NCBI GenBank assembly: GCA_964019135.1
Contig: OZ025258.1
Coordinates: 32,792,186 to 32,856,185, forward strand
Source of the DNA: Arenicola marina
Taxonomy: Eukaryota > Annelida > Polychaeta > Arenicolidae
Length of the DNA stretch: 64,000 nt
Direction of reading: 5' to 3'
The position numbers and the translations under genes were made by a program. This document shows, one piece after another, positions 1 to 12,000 of the stretch. The notes below the pieces were generated by a model, which did not search any database, had not been told where the DNA came from, and saw nothing but the letters and a program-made list of their open reading frames with translations. Numbering within the stretch: position 1 is the stretch's first letter; each line of letters starts with the position of its first letter.

Positions 1-3000
1 TGTGGAGAGAGGGACGAGACTATGTGGAGAGAGGGACGAGGCTCTGTGGAGAGAGGGACGAGGCTCTGTGGAGAGAGGGACGAGGCTCTGTGGAGAGAGG
101 GACGAGGCTCAGTGGAGAGAGGGACGAGGCTCTGTGGAGAGAGGGACGAGGCTCTGTGGAGAGAGGGACGAGGCTCTGTGGAGAGAGGGACGAGGCTCTG
201 TGGAGAGAGGGACGAGACTCTGTGGAGAGAGGGACGAGGCTCAGTGGAGAGAGGGACGAGGCTCTGTGGAGAGAGGGACGAGGCTCTGTGGAGAGAGGGA
301 CGAGGCTCTGTGGAGAGAGGGACGAGGCTCTGTGGAGAGAGGGACGAGGCTCTGTGGAGGGAGGGACGAGGCTCAGTGGAGAGAGGGACGAGGCTCTGTG
401 GAGAGAGGGACGAGACTCTGTGGAGAGAGGGACGAGACTCTGTGGAGAGAGGGACGAGGCTCAGTGGAGAGAGGGACGAGGCTCTGTGAAGAGAGGGACG
501 AGGCTCTGTGGAGAGAGGGACGAGGCTCTGTGGAGAGAGGGACCAGGCTCTGTGGAGAGAGGGACGAGGCTCTGTCGAGAGAGGGACGAGGCTCAGTGGA
601 GAGAGGGACGAGACTCTGTGGAGAGAGGGACGAGGCTCTGTGGAGAGAGGGACGAGGCTCTGTGGAGAGAAGGACGAGGCTCAGTGGAGAGAGGGACGAG
701 GCTCTGTGGAGAGAGGGACGAGGGTCTGTGGAGAGAGGGACGAGGCTCTGTGGAGAGAGGGACGAGGCTCTGTGGAGAGAGGGACGAGGCTCTGTGGAGA
801 GAGGGACGAGGCTCAGTGGAGAGAGGGACGAGGCTCTGTGGAGAGAGGGACGAGGCTCTGTGGAGAGAGGGACGAGGCTCTGTGTAGCGAGGGACGAGGT
901 TCAGTGGAGAGAGGGACGAGGCTCAGTGGAGAGAGGGACGAGGCTCTGTGGAGAGAGGGACGAGGCTCTGTGAAGAGAGGGACGAGACTCTGTGGAGAGA
1001 GGGACGAGGCTCAGTGGAGAGAGGGACGAGGCTCAGTGGAGAGAGGGAAGAGGCTCAGTGGAGAGAGGGACGAGGCTCAGTGAAGAGAGGGACGAGGCTC
1101 TGTGGAGAGAGGGACGAGGCTCTGTGGAGAGAGGGACGAGGCTCAGTGGAGAGAGGGACGAGGCTCTGTGGAGAGAGGGACGAGACTCTGTGGAGAGAGG
1201 GACGAGGCTCTGTGGAGAGAGGGACGAGGCTCTGTGGAGAGAGGGACGAGGCTCTGTGGAGAGAGGGACGAGACTCTGTGGAGAGAGGGACGAGACTATA
1301 TGGAGAGAGGGACGAGGCTCTGTGGAGAGAGGGACGAGGCTCTGTGGAGAGAGGGACGAGACTCTGTGGAGAGAGGGACGAGGCTCTGTGGAGCGAGGGA
1401 CGAGGCTCAGTGGAGAGAGGGACGAGGCTCAGTGGAGAGAAGGACGAGGCTCTGTGGAGAGAGGGACGAGACTATGTGGAGAGAGGGACGAGGCTCTGTG
1501 GAGAGAGGGACGAGGCTCTGTGGAGGGAGGGACGAGGCTCTGTGGAGAGAGGGACGAGGCTCAGTGGAGAGAGGGACGAGGCTCTGTGGAGAGAGGGACG
1601 AGGCTCTGTGGAGAGAGGGACGAGGCTCTGTGGAGAGAGGGACGAGGCTCTGTGGAGAGAGGGACGAGGCTCTGTGGAGAGAGGGACGAGGCTCAGTGGA
1701 GAGAGGGACGAGGCTCTGTGGAGAGAGGGACGAGACTCTGTGGAGAGAGGGACGAGACTCTGTGGAGAGAGGGACGAGGCTCAGTGGAGAGAGGGACGAG
1801 GCTCTGTGGAGAGAGGGACGAGGCTCTGTGGAGAGAGGGACGAGGCTCTGTGGAGAGAGGGACGAGGCTCTGTGGAGAGAGGGACGAGGCTCTGTCGAGA
1901 GAGGGACGAGGCTCAGTGGAGAGAGGGACGAGACTCTGTGGAGAGAGGGACGAGGCTCTGTGGAGAGAGGGACGAGGCTCTGCGGAGAGAAGGACGAGGC
2001 TCAGTGGAGAGAGGGACGAGGCTCTGTGGAGAGAGGGACGAGGCTCTGTGGAGAGAGGGACACAGCTCAATGGAGAGAGGGACGAGACTCTGTGGAGAGA
2101 GGGACGAGGCTCTGTGGAGAGAGGGACGAGGCTCTGTGGAGAGAGGGACGAGGCTCAGTGGAGAGAGGGACGAGGCTCTGTGGAGAGAAGGACGAGGCTG
2201 AGTGGAGAGAGGGACGAGGCTCTGTGGAGAGAGGGACGAGGCTCAGTGGAGAGAGGAACGAGGCTCTGTGGAGAGAGGGACGAGACTATGTGGAGAGAGG
2301 GACGAGGCTCTGTGGAGAGAGGGACGAGGCTCTGTGGAGAGAGGGACGAGGCTCTGTGGAGAGAGGGACGAGGCTCAGTGGAGAGAGGGACGAGGCTCTG
2401 TGGAGAGAGGGACGAGGCTCTGTGGAGAGTGGGACACAGCTCAATGGAGAGAGGGACGAGACTCTGTGGAGAGAGGGACGAGGCTCTGTGGAGAGAGGGA
2501 CGAGGCTCTGTCGAGAGAGGGACGAGGCTCTGTGGAGAGAGGGACGAGGCTCTGTCGAGAGAGGGACGAGGCTCAGTGGAGAGAGGGACGAGACTCTGTG
2601 GAGAGAGGGACGAGGCTCTGTGGAGAGAGGGACGAGGCTCTGTGGAGAGAGGGACGAGGCTCTGTGGAGAGAGGGACGAGGCTCTGTGGAGAGAGGGACG
2701 AGGCTCTGTGGAGAGAGGGACGAGGCTCTGTGGAGAGAGGGACGAGGCTCAGTGGAGAGAGGGACGAGGCTCTGTGGAGAGAGGGACGAGGCTCTGTGGA
2801 GAGAGGGACGAGGCTCTGTGGAGAGAGGGACGAGGCTCTGTGGAGAGAGGGACGAGGCTCTGTGGAGAGAGGGACGAGGCTCAGTGGAGAGAGGGACGAG
2901 GCTCTGTGGAGAGAGGGACGAGGCTCTGTGGAGAGAGGGACGAGGCTCAGTGGAGAGAGGGACGAGGCTCTGTGGAGAGAGGGACGAGGCTCTGTGGAGA

Positions 3001-6000
3001 GAGGGACGAGGCTCTGTGGAGAGAGGGACGAGGCTCTGTCGAGAGAGGGACGAGGCTCAGTGGAGAGAGGGACGAGGCTCTGTGGAGAGAGGGACGAGGC
3101 TCTGTGGAGAGAGGGACGAGGCTCTGCGGAGAGAAGGACGAGGCTCAGTGGAGAGAGGGACGAGGCTCTGTGGAGAGAGGGACGAGGCTCTGTGGAGAGA
3201 GGGACACAGCTCAATGGAGAGAGGGACGAGACTCTGTGGAGAGAGGGACGAGGCTCTGTGGAGAGAGGGACGAGGCTCTGTGGAGAGAGGGACGAGGCTC
3301 TGTGGAGAGAGGGACGAGGCTCTGTGGAGGGAGGGACGAGGCTCAGTGGAGAGAGGGACGAGGCTCTGTGGAGAGAGGGACGAGACTCTGTGGAGAGAGG
3401 GACGAGACTCTGTGGAGAGAGGGACGAGGCTCAGTGGAGAGAGGGACGAGGCTCTGTGAAGAGAGGGACGAGGCTCTGTGGAGAGAGGGACGAGGCTCTG
3501 TGGAGAGAGGGACCAGGCTCTGTGGAGAGAGGGACGAGGCTCTGTCGAGAGAGGGACGAGGCTCAGTGGAGAGAGGGACGAGACTCTGTGGAGAGAGGGA
3601 CGAGGCTCTGTGGAGAGAGGGACGAGGCTCTGTGGAGAGAAGGACGAGGCTCAGTGGAGAGAGGGACGAGGCTCTGTGGAGAGAGGGACGAGGGTCTGTG
3701 GAGAGAGGGACGAGGCTCTGTGGAGAGAGGGACGAGGCTCTGTGGAGAGAGGGACGAGGCTCTGTGGAGAGAGGGACGAGGCTCAGTGGAGAGAGGGACG
3801 AGGCTCTGTGGAGAGAGGGACGAGGCTCTGTGGAGAGAGGGACGAGGCTCTGTGTAGCGAGGGACGAGGTTCAGTGGAGAGAGGGACGAGGCTCAGTGGA
3901 GAGAGGGACGAGGCTCTGTGGAGAGAGGGACGAGGCTCTGTGAAGAGAGGGACGAGACTCTGTGGAGAGAGGGACGAGGCTCAGTGGAGAGAGGGACGAG
4001 GCTCAGTGGAGAGAGGGAAGAGGCTCAGTGGAGAGAGGGACGAGGCTCAGTGAAGAGAGGGACGAGGCTCTGTGGAGAGAGGGACGAGGCTCTGTGGAGA
4101 GAGGGACGAGGCTCAGTGGAGAGAGGGACGAGGCTCTGTGGAGAGAGGGACGAGACTCTGTGGAGAGAGGGACGAGGCTCTGTGGAGAGAGGGACGAGGC
4201 TCTGTGGAGAGAGGGACGAGGCTCTGTGGAGAGAGGGACGAGACTCTGTGGAGAGAGGGACGAGACTATATGGAGAGAGGGACGAGGCTCTGTGGAGAGA
4301 GGGACGAGGCTCTGTGGAGAGAGGGACGAGACTCTGTGGAGAGAGGGACGAGGCTCTGTGGAGCGAGGGACGAGGCTCAGTGGAGAGAGGGACGAGGCTC
4401 AGTGGAGAGAAGGACGAGGCTCTGTGGAGAGAGGGACGAGACTATGTGGAGAGAGGGACGAGGCTCTGTGGAGAGAGGGACGAGGCTCTGTGGAGGGAGG
4501 GACGAGGCTCTGTGGAGAGAGGGACGAGGCTCAGTGGAGAGAGGGACGAGGCTCTGTGGAGAGAGGGACGAGGCTCTGTGGAGAGAGGGACGAGGCTCTG
4601 TGGAGAGAGGGACGAGGCTCTGTGGAGAGAGGGACGAGGCTCTGTGGAGAGAGGGACGAGGCTCAGTGGAGAGAGGGACGAGGCTCTGTGGAGAGAGGGA
4701 CGAGACTCTGTGGAGAGAGGGACGAGACTCTGTGGAGAGAGGGACGAGGCTCAGTGGAGAGAGGGACGAGGCTCTGTGGAGAGAGGGACGAGGCTCTGTG
4801 GAGAGAGGGACGAGGCTCTGTGGAGAGAGGGACGAGGCTCTGTGGAGAGAGGGACGAGGCTCTGTCGAGAGAGGGACGAGGCTCAGTGGAGAGAGGGACG
4901 AGACTCTGTGGAGAGAGGGACGAGGCTCTGTGGAGAGAGGGACGAGGCTCTGCGGAGAGAAGGACGAGGCTCAGTGGAGAGAGGGACGAGGCTCTGTGGA
5001 GAGAGGGACGAGGCTCTGTGGAGAGAGGGACACAGCTCAATGGAGAGAGGGACGAGACTCTGTGGAGAGAGGGACGAGGCTCTGTGGAGAGAGGGACGAG
5101 GCTCTGTGGAGAGAGGGACGAGGCTCAGTGGAGAGAGGGACGAGGCTCTGTGGAGAGAAGGACGAGGCTGAGTGGAGAGAGGGACGAGGCTCTGTGGAGA
5201 GAGGGACGAGGCTCAGTGGAGAGAGGAACGAGGCTCTGTGGAGAGAGGGACGAGACTATGTGGAGAGAGGGACGAGGCTCTGTGGAGAGAGGGACGAGGC
5301 TCTGTGGAGAGAGGGACGAGGCTCTGTGGAGAGAGGGACGAGGCTCAGTGGAGAGAGGGACGAGGCTCTGTGGAGAGAGGGACGAGGCTCTGTGGAGAGT
5401 GGGACACAGCTCAATGGAGAGAGGGACGAGACTCTGTGGAGAGAGGGACGAGGCTCTGTGGAGAGAGGGACGAGGCTCTGTCGAGAGAGGGACGAGGCTC
5501 TGTGGAGAGAGGGACGAGGCTCTGTCGAGAGAGGGACGAGGCTCAGTGGAGAGAGGGACGAGACTCTGTGGAGAGAGGGACGAGGCTCTGTGGAGAGAGG
5601 GACGAGGCTCTGTGGAGAGAGGGACGAGGCTCTGTGGAGAGAGGGACGAGGCTCTGTGGAGAGAGGGACGAGGCTCTGTGGAGAGAGGGACGAGGCTCTG
5701 TGGAGAGAGGGACGAGGCTCAGTGGAGAGAGGGACGAGGCTCTGTGGAGAGAGGGACGAGGCTCTGTGGAGAGAGGGACGAGGCTCTGTGGAGAGAGGGA
5801 CGAGGCTCTGTGGAGAGAGGGACGAGGCTCTGTGGAGAGAGGGACGAGGCTCAGTGGAGAGAGGGACGAGGCTCTGTGGAGAGAGGGACGAGGCTCTGTG
5901 GAGAGAGGGACGAGGCTCAGTGGAGAGAGGGACGAGGCTCTGTGGAGAGAGGGACGAGGCTCTGTGGAGAGAGGGACGAGGCTCTGTGGAGAGAGGGACG

Positions 6001-9000
6001 AGGCTCTGTCGAGAGAGGGACGAGGCTCAGTGGAGAGAGGGACGAGGCTCTGTGGAGAGAGGGACGAGGCTCTGTGGAGAGAGGGACGAGGCTCTGCGGA
6101 GAGAAGGACGAGGCTCAGTGGAGAGAGGGACGAGGCTCTGTGGAGAGAGGGACGAGGCTCTGTGGAGAGAGGGACACAGCTCAATGGAGAGAGGGACGAG
6201 ACTCTGTGGAGAGAGGGACGAGGCTCTGTGGAGAGAGGGACGAGGCTCTGTGGAGAGAGGGACGAGGCTCTGTGGAGAGAGGGACGAGGCTCTGTGGAGG
6301 GAGGGACGAGGCTCAGTGGAGAGAGGGACGAGGCTCTGTGGAGAGAGGGACGAGACTCTGTGGAGAGAGGGACGAGACTCTGTGGAGAGAGGGACGAGGC
6401 TCAGTGGAGAGAGGGACGAGGCTCTGTGAAGAGAGGGACGAGGCTCTGTGGAGAGAGGGACGAGGCTCTGTGGAGAGAGGGACCAGGCTCTGTGGAGAGA
6501 GGGACGAGGCTCTGTCGAGAGAGGGACGAGGCTCAGTGGAGAGAGGGACGAGACTCTGTGGAGAGAGGGACGAGGCTCTGTGGAGAGAGGGACGAGGCTC
6601 TGTGGAGAGAAGGACGAGGCTCAGTGGAGAGAGGGACGAGGCTCTGTGGAGAGAGGGACGAGGGTCTGTGGAGAGAGGGACGAGGCTCTGTGGAGAGAGG
6701 GACGAGGCTCTGTGGAGAGAGGGACGAGGCTCTGTGGAGAGAGGGACGAGGCTCAGTGGAGAGAGGGACGAGGCTCTGTGGAGAGAGGGACGAGGCTCTG
6801 TGGAGAGAGGGACGAGGCTCTGTGTAGCGAGGGACGAGGTTCAGTGGAGAGAGGGACGAGGCTCAGTGGAGAGAGGGACGAGGCTCTGTGGAGAGAGGGA
6901 CGAGGCTCTGTGAAGAGAGGGACGAGACTCTGTGGAGAGAGGGACGAGGCTCAGTGGAGAGAGGGACGAGGCTCAGTGGAGAGAGGGAAGAGGCTCAGTG
7001 GAGAGAGGGACGAGGCTCAGTGAAGAGAGGGACGAGGCTCTGTGGAGAGAGGGACGAGGCTCTGTGGAGAGAGGGACGAGGCTCAGTGGAGAGAGGGACG
7101 AGGCTCTGTGGAGAGAGGGACGAGACTCTGTGGAGAGAGGGACGAGGCTCTGTGGAGAGAGGGACGAGGCTCTGTGGAGAGAGGGACGAGGCTCTGTGGA
7201 GAGAGGGACGAGACTCTGTGGAGAGAGGGACGAGACTATATGGAGAGAGGGACGAGGCTCTGTGGAGAGAGGGACGAGGCTCTGTGGAGAGAGGGACGAG
7301 ACTCTGTGGAGAGAGGGACGAGGCTCTGTGGAGCGAGGGACGAGGCTCAGTGGAGAGAGGGACGAGGCTCAGTGGAGAGAAGGACGAGGCTCTGTGGAGA
7401 GAGGGACGAGACTATGTGGAGAGAGGGACGAGGCTCTGTGGAGAGAGGGACGAGGCTCTGTGGAGGGAGGGACGAGGCTCTGTGGAGAGAGGGACGAGGC
7501 TCAGTGGAGAGAGGGACGAGGCTCTGTGGAGAGAGGGACGAGGCTCTGTGGAGAGAGGGACGAGGCTCTGTGGAGAGAGGGACGAGGCTCTGTGGAGAGA
7601 GGGACGAGGCTCTGTGGAGAGAGGGACGAGGCTCAGTGGAGAGAGGGACGAGGCTCTGTGGAGAGAGGGACGAGACTCTGTGGAGAGAGGGACGAGACTC
7701 TGTGGAGAGAGGGACGAGGCTCAGTGGAGAGAGGGACGAGGCTCTGTGGAGAGAGGGACGAGGCTCTGTGGAGAGAGGGACGAGGCTCTGTGGAGAGAGG
7801 GACGAGGCTCTGTGGAGAGAGGGACGAGGCTCTGTCGAGAGAGGGACGAGGCTCAGTGGAGAGAGGGACGAGACTCTGTGGAGAGAGGGACGAGGCTCTG
7901 TGGAGAGAGGGACGAGGCTCTGCGGAGAGAAGGACGAGGCTCAGTGGAGAGAGGGACGAGGCTCTGTGGAGAGAGGGACGAGGCTCTGTGGAGAGAGGGA
8001 CACAGCTCAATGGAGAGAGGGACGAGACTCTGTGGAGAGAGGGACGAGGCTCTGTGGAGAGAGGGACGAGGCTCTGTGGAGAGAGGGACGAGGCTCAGTG
8101 GAGAGAGGGACGAGGCTCTGTGGAGAGAAGGACGAGGCTGAGTGGAGAGAGGGACGAGGCTCTGTGGAGAGAGGGACGAGGCTCAGTGGAGAGAGGAACG
8201 AGGCTCTGTGGAGAGAGGGACGAGACTATGTGGAGAGAGGGACGAGGCTCTGTGGAGAGAGGGACGAGGCTCTGTGGAGAGAGGGACGAGGCTCTGTGGA
8301 GAGAGGGACGAGGCTCAGTGGAGAGAGGGACGAGGCTCTGTGGAGAGAGGGACGAGGCTCTGTGGAGAGTGGGACACAGCTCAATGGAGAGAGGGACGAG
8401 ACTCTGTGGAGAGAGGGACGAGGCTCTGTGGAGAGAGGGACGAGGCTCTGTCGAGAGAGGGACGAGGCTCTGTGGAGAGAGGGACGAGGCTCTGTCGAGA
8501 GAGGGACGAGGCTCAGTGGAGAGAGGGACGAGACTCTGTGGAGAGAGGGACGAGGCTCTGTGGAGAGAGGGACGAGGCTCTGTGGAGAGAAGGACGAGGC
8601 TCAGTGGAGAGAGGGACGAGGCTCTGTGGAGAGAGGGACGAGGCTCAGTGGAGAGAGGGACGAGGCTCTGTGGAGAGAAGGACCAGGCTCAGTGGAGAGA
8701 GGGACGAGGCTCTGTGGAGAGAGGGACGAGGCTCAGTGGAGAGAGGGACGAGGCTCTGTGGAGAGAGGGACGAGACTATGTGGAGAGAGGGACGAGGCTC
8801 TGTGGAGAGAGGGACGAGGCTCTGTGGAGAGAGGGACGAGGCTCTGTGGAGAGAGGGACGAGGCTCTGTGGAGAGAGGGACGAGGCTCTGTGGAGAGAGG
8901 GACGAGGCTCAGTGGAGAGAGGGACGAGGCTCTGTGGAGAGAGGGACGAGACTCTGTGGAGAGAGGGACGAGACTCTGTGGAGAGAGGGACGAGGCTCAG

Positions 9001-12000
9001 TGGAGAGAGGGACGAGGCTCTGTGGAGAGAGGGACGAGGCTCTGTGGAGAGAGGGACGAGGCTCTGTGGAGAGAGGGACGAGGCTCTGTGGAGAGAGGGA
9101 CGAGGCTCTGTGGAGAGAGGGACGAGGCTCAGTGGAGAGAGGGACGAGGCTCTGTGGAGAGAGGGACGAGGCTCTGTGGAGAGAGGGACGAGGCTCAGTG
9201 GAGAGAGGGACGAGGCTCTGTGGAGAGAGGGACGAGGCTCTGTGGAGAGAGGGACACAGCTCAATGGAGAGAGGGACGAGACTCTGTGGAGAGAGGGACG
9301 AGGCTCTGTGAAGAGAGGGACGAGGCTCTGTGGAGAGAGGGACGAGGCTCAGTGGAGAGAGGGACGAGGCTCTGTGGAGAGAAGGACGAGGCTGAGTGGA
9401 GAGAGGGACGAGGCTCTGTGGAGAGAGGGACGAGGCTCAGTGGAGAGAGGAACGAGGCTCTGTGGAGAGAGGGACGAGACTATGTGGAGAGAGGGACGAG
9501 GCTCTGTGGAGAGAGGGACGAGGCTCTGTGGAGAGAGGGACGAGGCTCTGTGGAGAGAGGGACGAGGCTCAGTGGAGAGAGGGACGAGGCTCTGTGGAGA
9601 GAGGGACGAGGCTCTGTGGAGAGTGGGACACAGCTCAATGGAGAGAGGGACGAGACTCTGTGGAGAGAGGGACGAGGCTCTGTGGAGAGAGGGACGAGTC
9701 TCTGTCGAGAGAGGGACGAGGCTCTGTGGAGAGAGGGACGAGGCTCTGTCGAGAGAGGGACGAGGCTCAGTGGAGAGAGGGACGAGACTCTGTGGAGAGA
9801 GGGACGAGGCTCTGTGGAGAGAGGGACGAGGCTCTGTGGAGAGAAGGACGAGGCTCAGTGGAGAGAGGGACGAGGCTCTGTGGAGAGAGGGACGAGGCTC
9901 AGTGGAGAGAGGGACGAGGCTCTGTGGAGAGAAGGACGAGGCTCAGTGGAGAGAGGGACGAGGCTCTGTGGAGAGAGGGACGAGACTCTGTGGAGAGAGG
10001 GACGAGACTCTGTGGAGAGAGGGACGAGGTTCAGTGGAGAGAGGGACGAGGCTCTGTGGAGAGAGGGACGAGGCTCTGTGGAGAGAGGGACGAGGCTCTG
10101 TGGAGAGAGGGACGAGGCTCTGTGGAGAGAGGGACGAGGCTCTGTGGAGAGAGGGACGAGGCTCAGTGGAGAGAGGGACGAGGCTCTGTGGAGAGAGGGA
10201 CGAGGCTCTGTGGAGAGAGGGACGAGGCTCAGTGGAGAGAGGGACGAGGCTCTGTGGAGAGAGGGACGAGGCTCTGTGGAGAGAGGGACGAGGCTCAGTG
10301 GAGAGAGGGACGAGGCTCAGTGGAGAGAAGGACGAGGCTCTGTGGAGAGAGGGACGAGACTATGTGGAGAGAGGGACGAGGCTCTGTGGAGAGAGGGACG
10401 AGGCTCTGTGGAGGGAGGGACGAGGCTCTGTGGAGAGAGGGACGAGGCTCAGTGGAGAGAGGGACGAGGCTCTGTGGAGAGAGGGACGAGGCTCTGTGGA
10501 GAGAGGGACGAGGCTCTGTGGAGAGAGGGACGAGGCTCTGTGGAGAGAGGGACGAGGCTCTGTGGAGAGAGGGACGAGGCTCAGTGGAGAGAGGGACGAG
10601 GCTCTGTGGAGAGAGGGACGAGACTCTGTGGAGAGAGGGACGAGACTCTGTGGAGAGAGGGACGAGGCTCAGTGGAGAGAGGGACGAGGCTCTGTGGAGA
10701 GAGGGACGAGGCTCTGTGGAGAGAGGGACGAGGCTCTGTGGAGAGAGGGACGAGGCTCTGTGGAGAGAGGGACGAGGCTCTGTCGAGAGAGGGACGAGGC
10801 TCAGTGGAGAGAGGGACGAGACTCTGTGGAGAGAGGGACGAGGCTCTGTGGAGAGAGGGACGAGGCTCTGCGGAGAGAAGGACGAGGCTCAGTGGAGAGA
10901 GGGACGAGGCTCTGTGGAGAGAGGGACGAGGCTCTGTGGAGAGAGGGACACAGCTCAATGGAGAGAGGGACGAGACTCTGTGGAGAGAGGGACGAGGCTC
11001 TGTGGAGAGAGGGACGAGGCTCTGTGGAGAGAGGGACGAGGCTCAGTGGAGAGAGGGACGAGGCTCTGTGGAGAGAAGGACGAGGCTGAGTGGAGAGAGG
11101 GACGAGGCTCTGTGGAGAGAGGGACGAGGCTCAGTGGAGAGAGGAACGAGGCTCTGTGGAGAGAGGGACGAGACTATGTGGAGAGAGGGACGAGGCTCTG
11201 TGGAGAGAGGGACGAGGCTCTGTGGAGAGAGGGACGAGGCTCTGTGGAGAGAGGGACGAGGCTCAGTGGAGAGAGGGACGAGGCTCTGTGGAGAGAGGGA
11301 CGAGGCTCTGTGGAGAGTGGGACACAGCTCAATGGAGAGAGGGACGAGACTCTGTGGAGAGAGGGACGAGGCTCTGTGGAGAGAGGGACGAGGCTCTGTC
11401 GAGAGAGGGACGAGGCTCTGTGGAGAGAGGGACGAGGCTCTGTCGAGAGAGGGACGAGGCTCAGTGGAGAGAGGGACGAGACTCTGTGGAGAGAGGGACG
11501 AGGCTCTGTGGAGAGAGGGACGAGGCTCTGTGGAGAGAAGGACGAGGCTCAGTGGAGAGAGGGACGAGGCTCTGTGGAGAGAGGGACGAGGCTCAGTGGA
11601 GAGAGGGACGAGGCTCTGTGGAGAGAAGGACCAGGCTCAGTGGAGAGAGGGACGAGGCTCTGTGGAGAGAGGGACGAGGCTCAGTGGAGAGAGGGACGAG
11701 GCTCTGTGGAGAGAGGGACGAGACTATGTGGAGAGAGGGACGAGGCTCTGTGGAGAGAGGGACGAGGCTCTGTGGAGAGAGGGACGAGGCTCTGTGGAGA
11801 GAGGGACGAGGCTCTGTGGAGAGAGGGACGAGGCTCTGTGGAGAGAGGGACGAGGCTCAGTGGAGAGAGGGACGAGGCTCTGTGGAGAGAGGGACGAGAC
11901 TCTGTGGAGAGAGGGACGAGACTCTGTGGAGAGAGGGACGAGGCTCAGTGGAGAGAGGGACGAGGCTCTGTGGAGAGAGGGACGAGGCTCTGTGGAGAGA

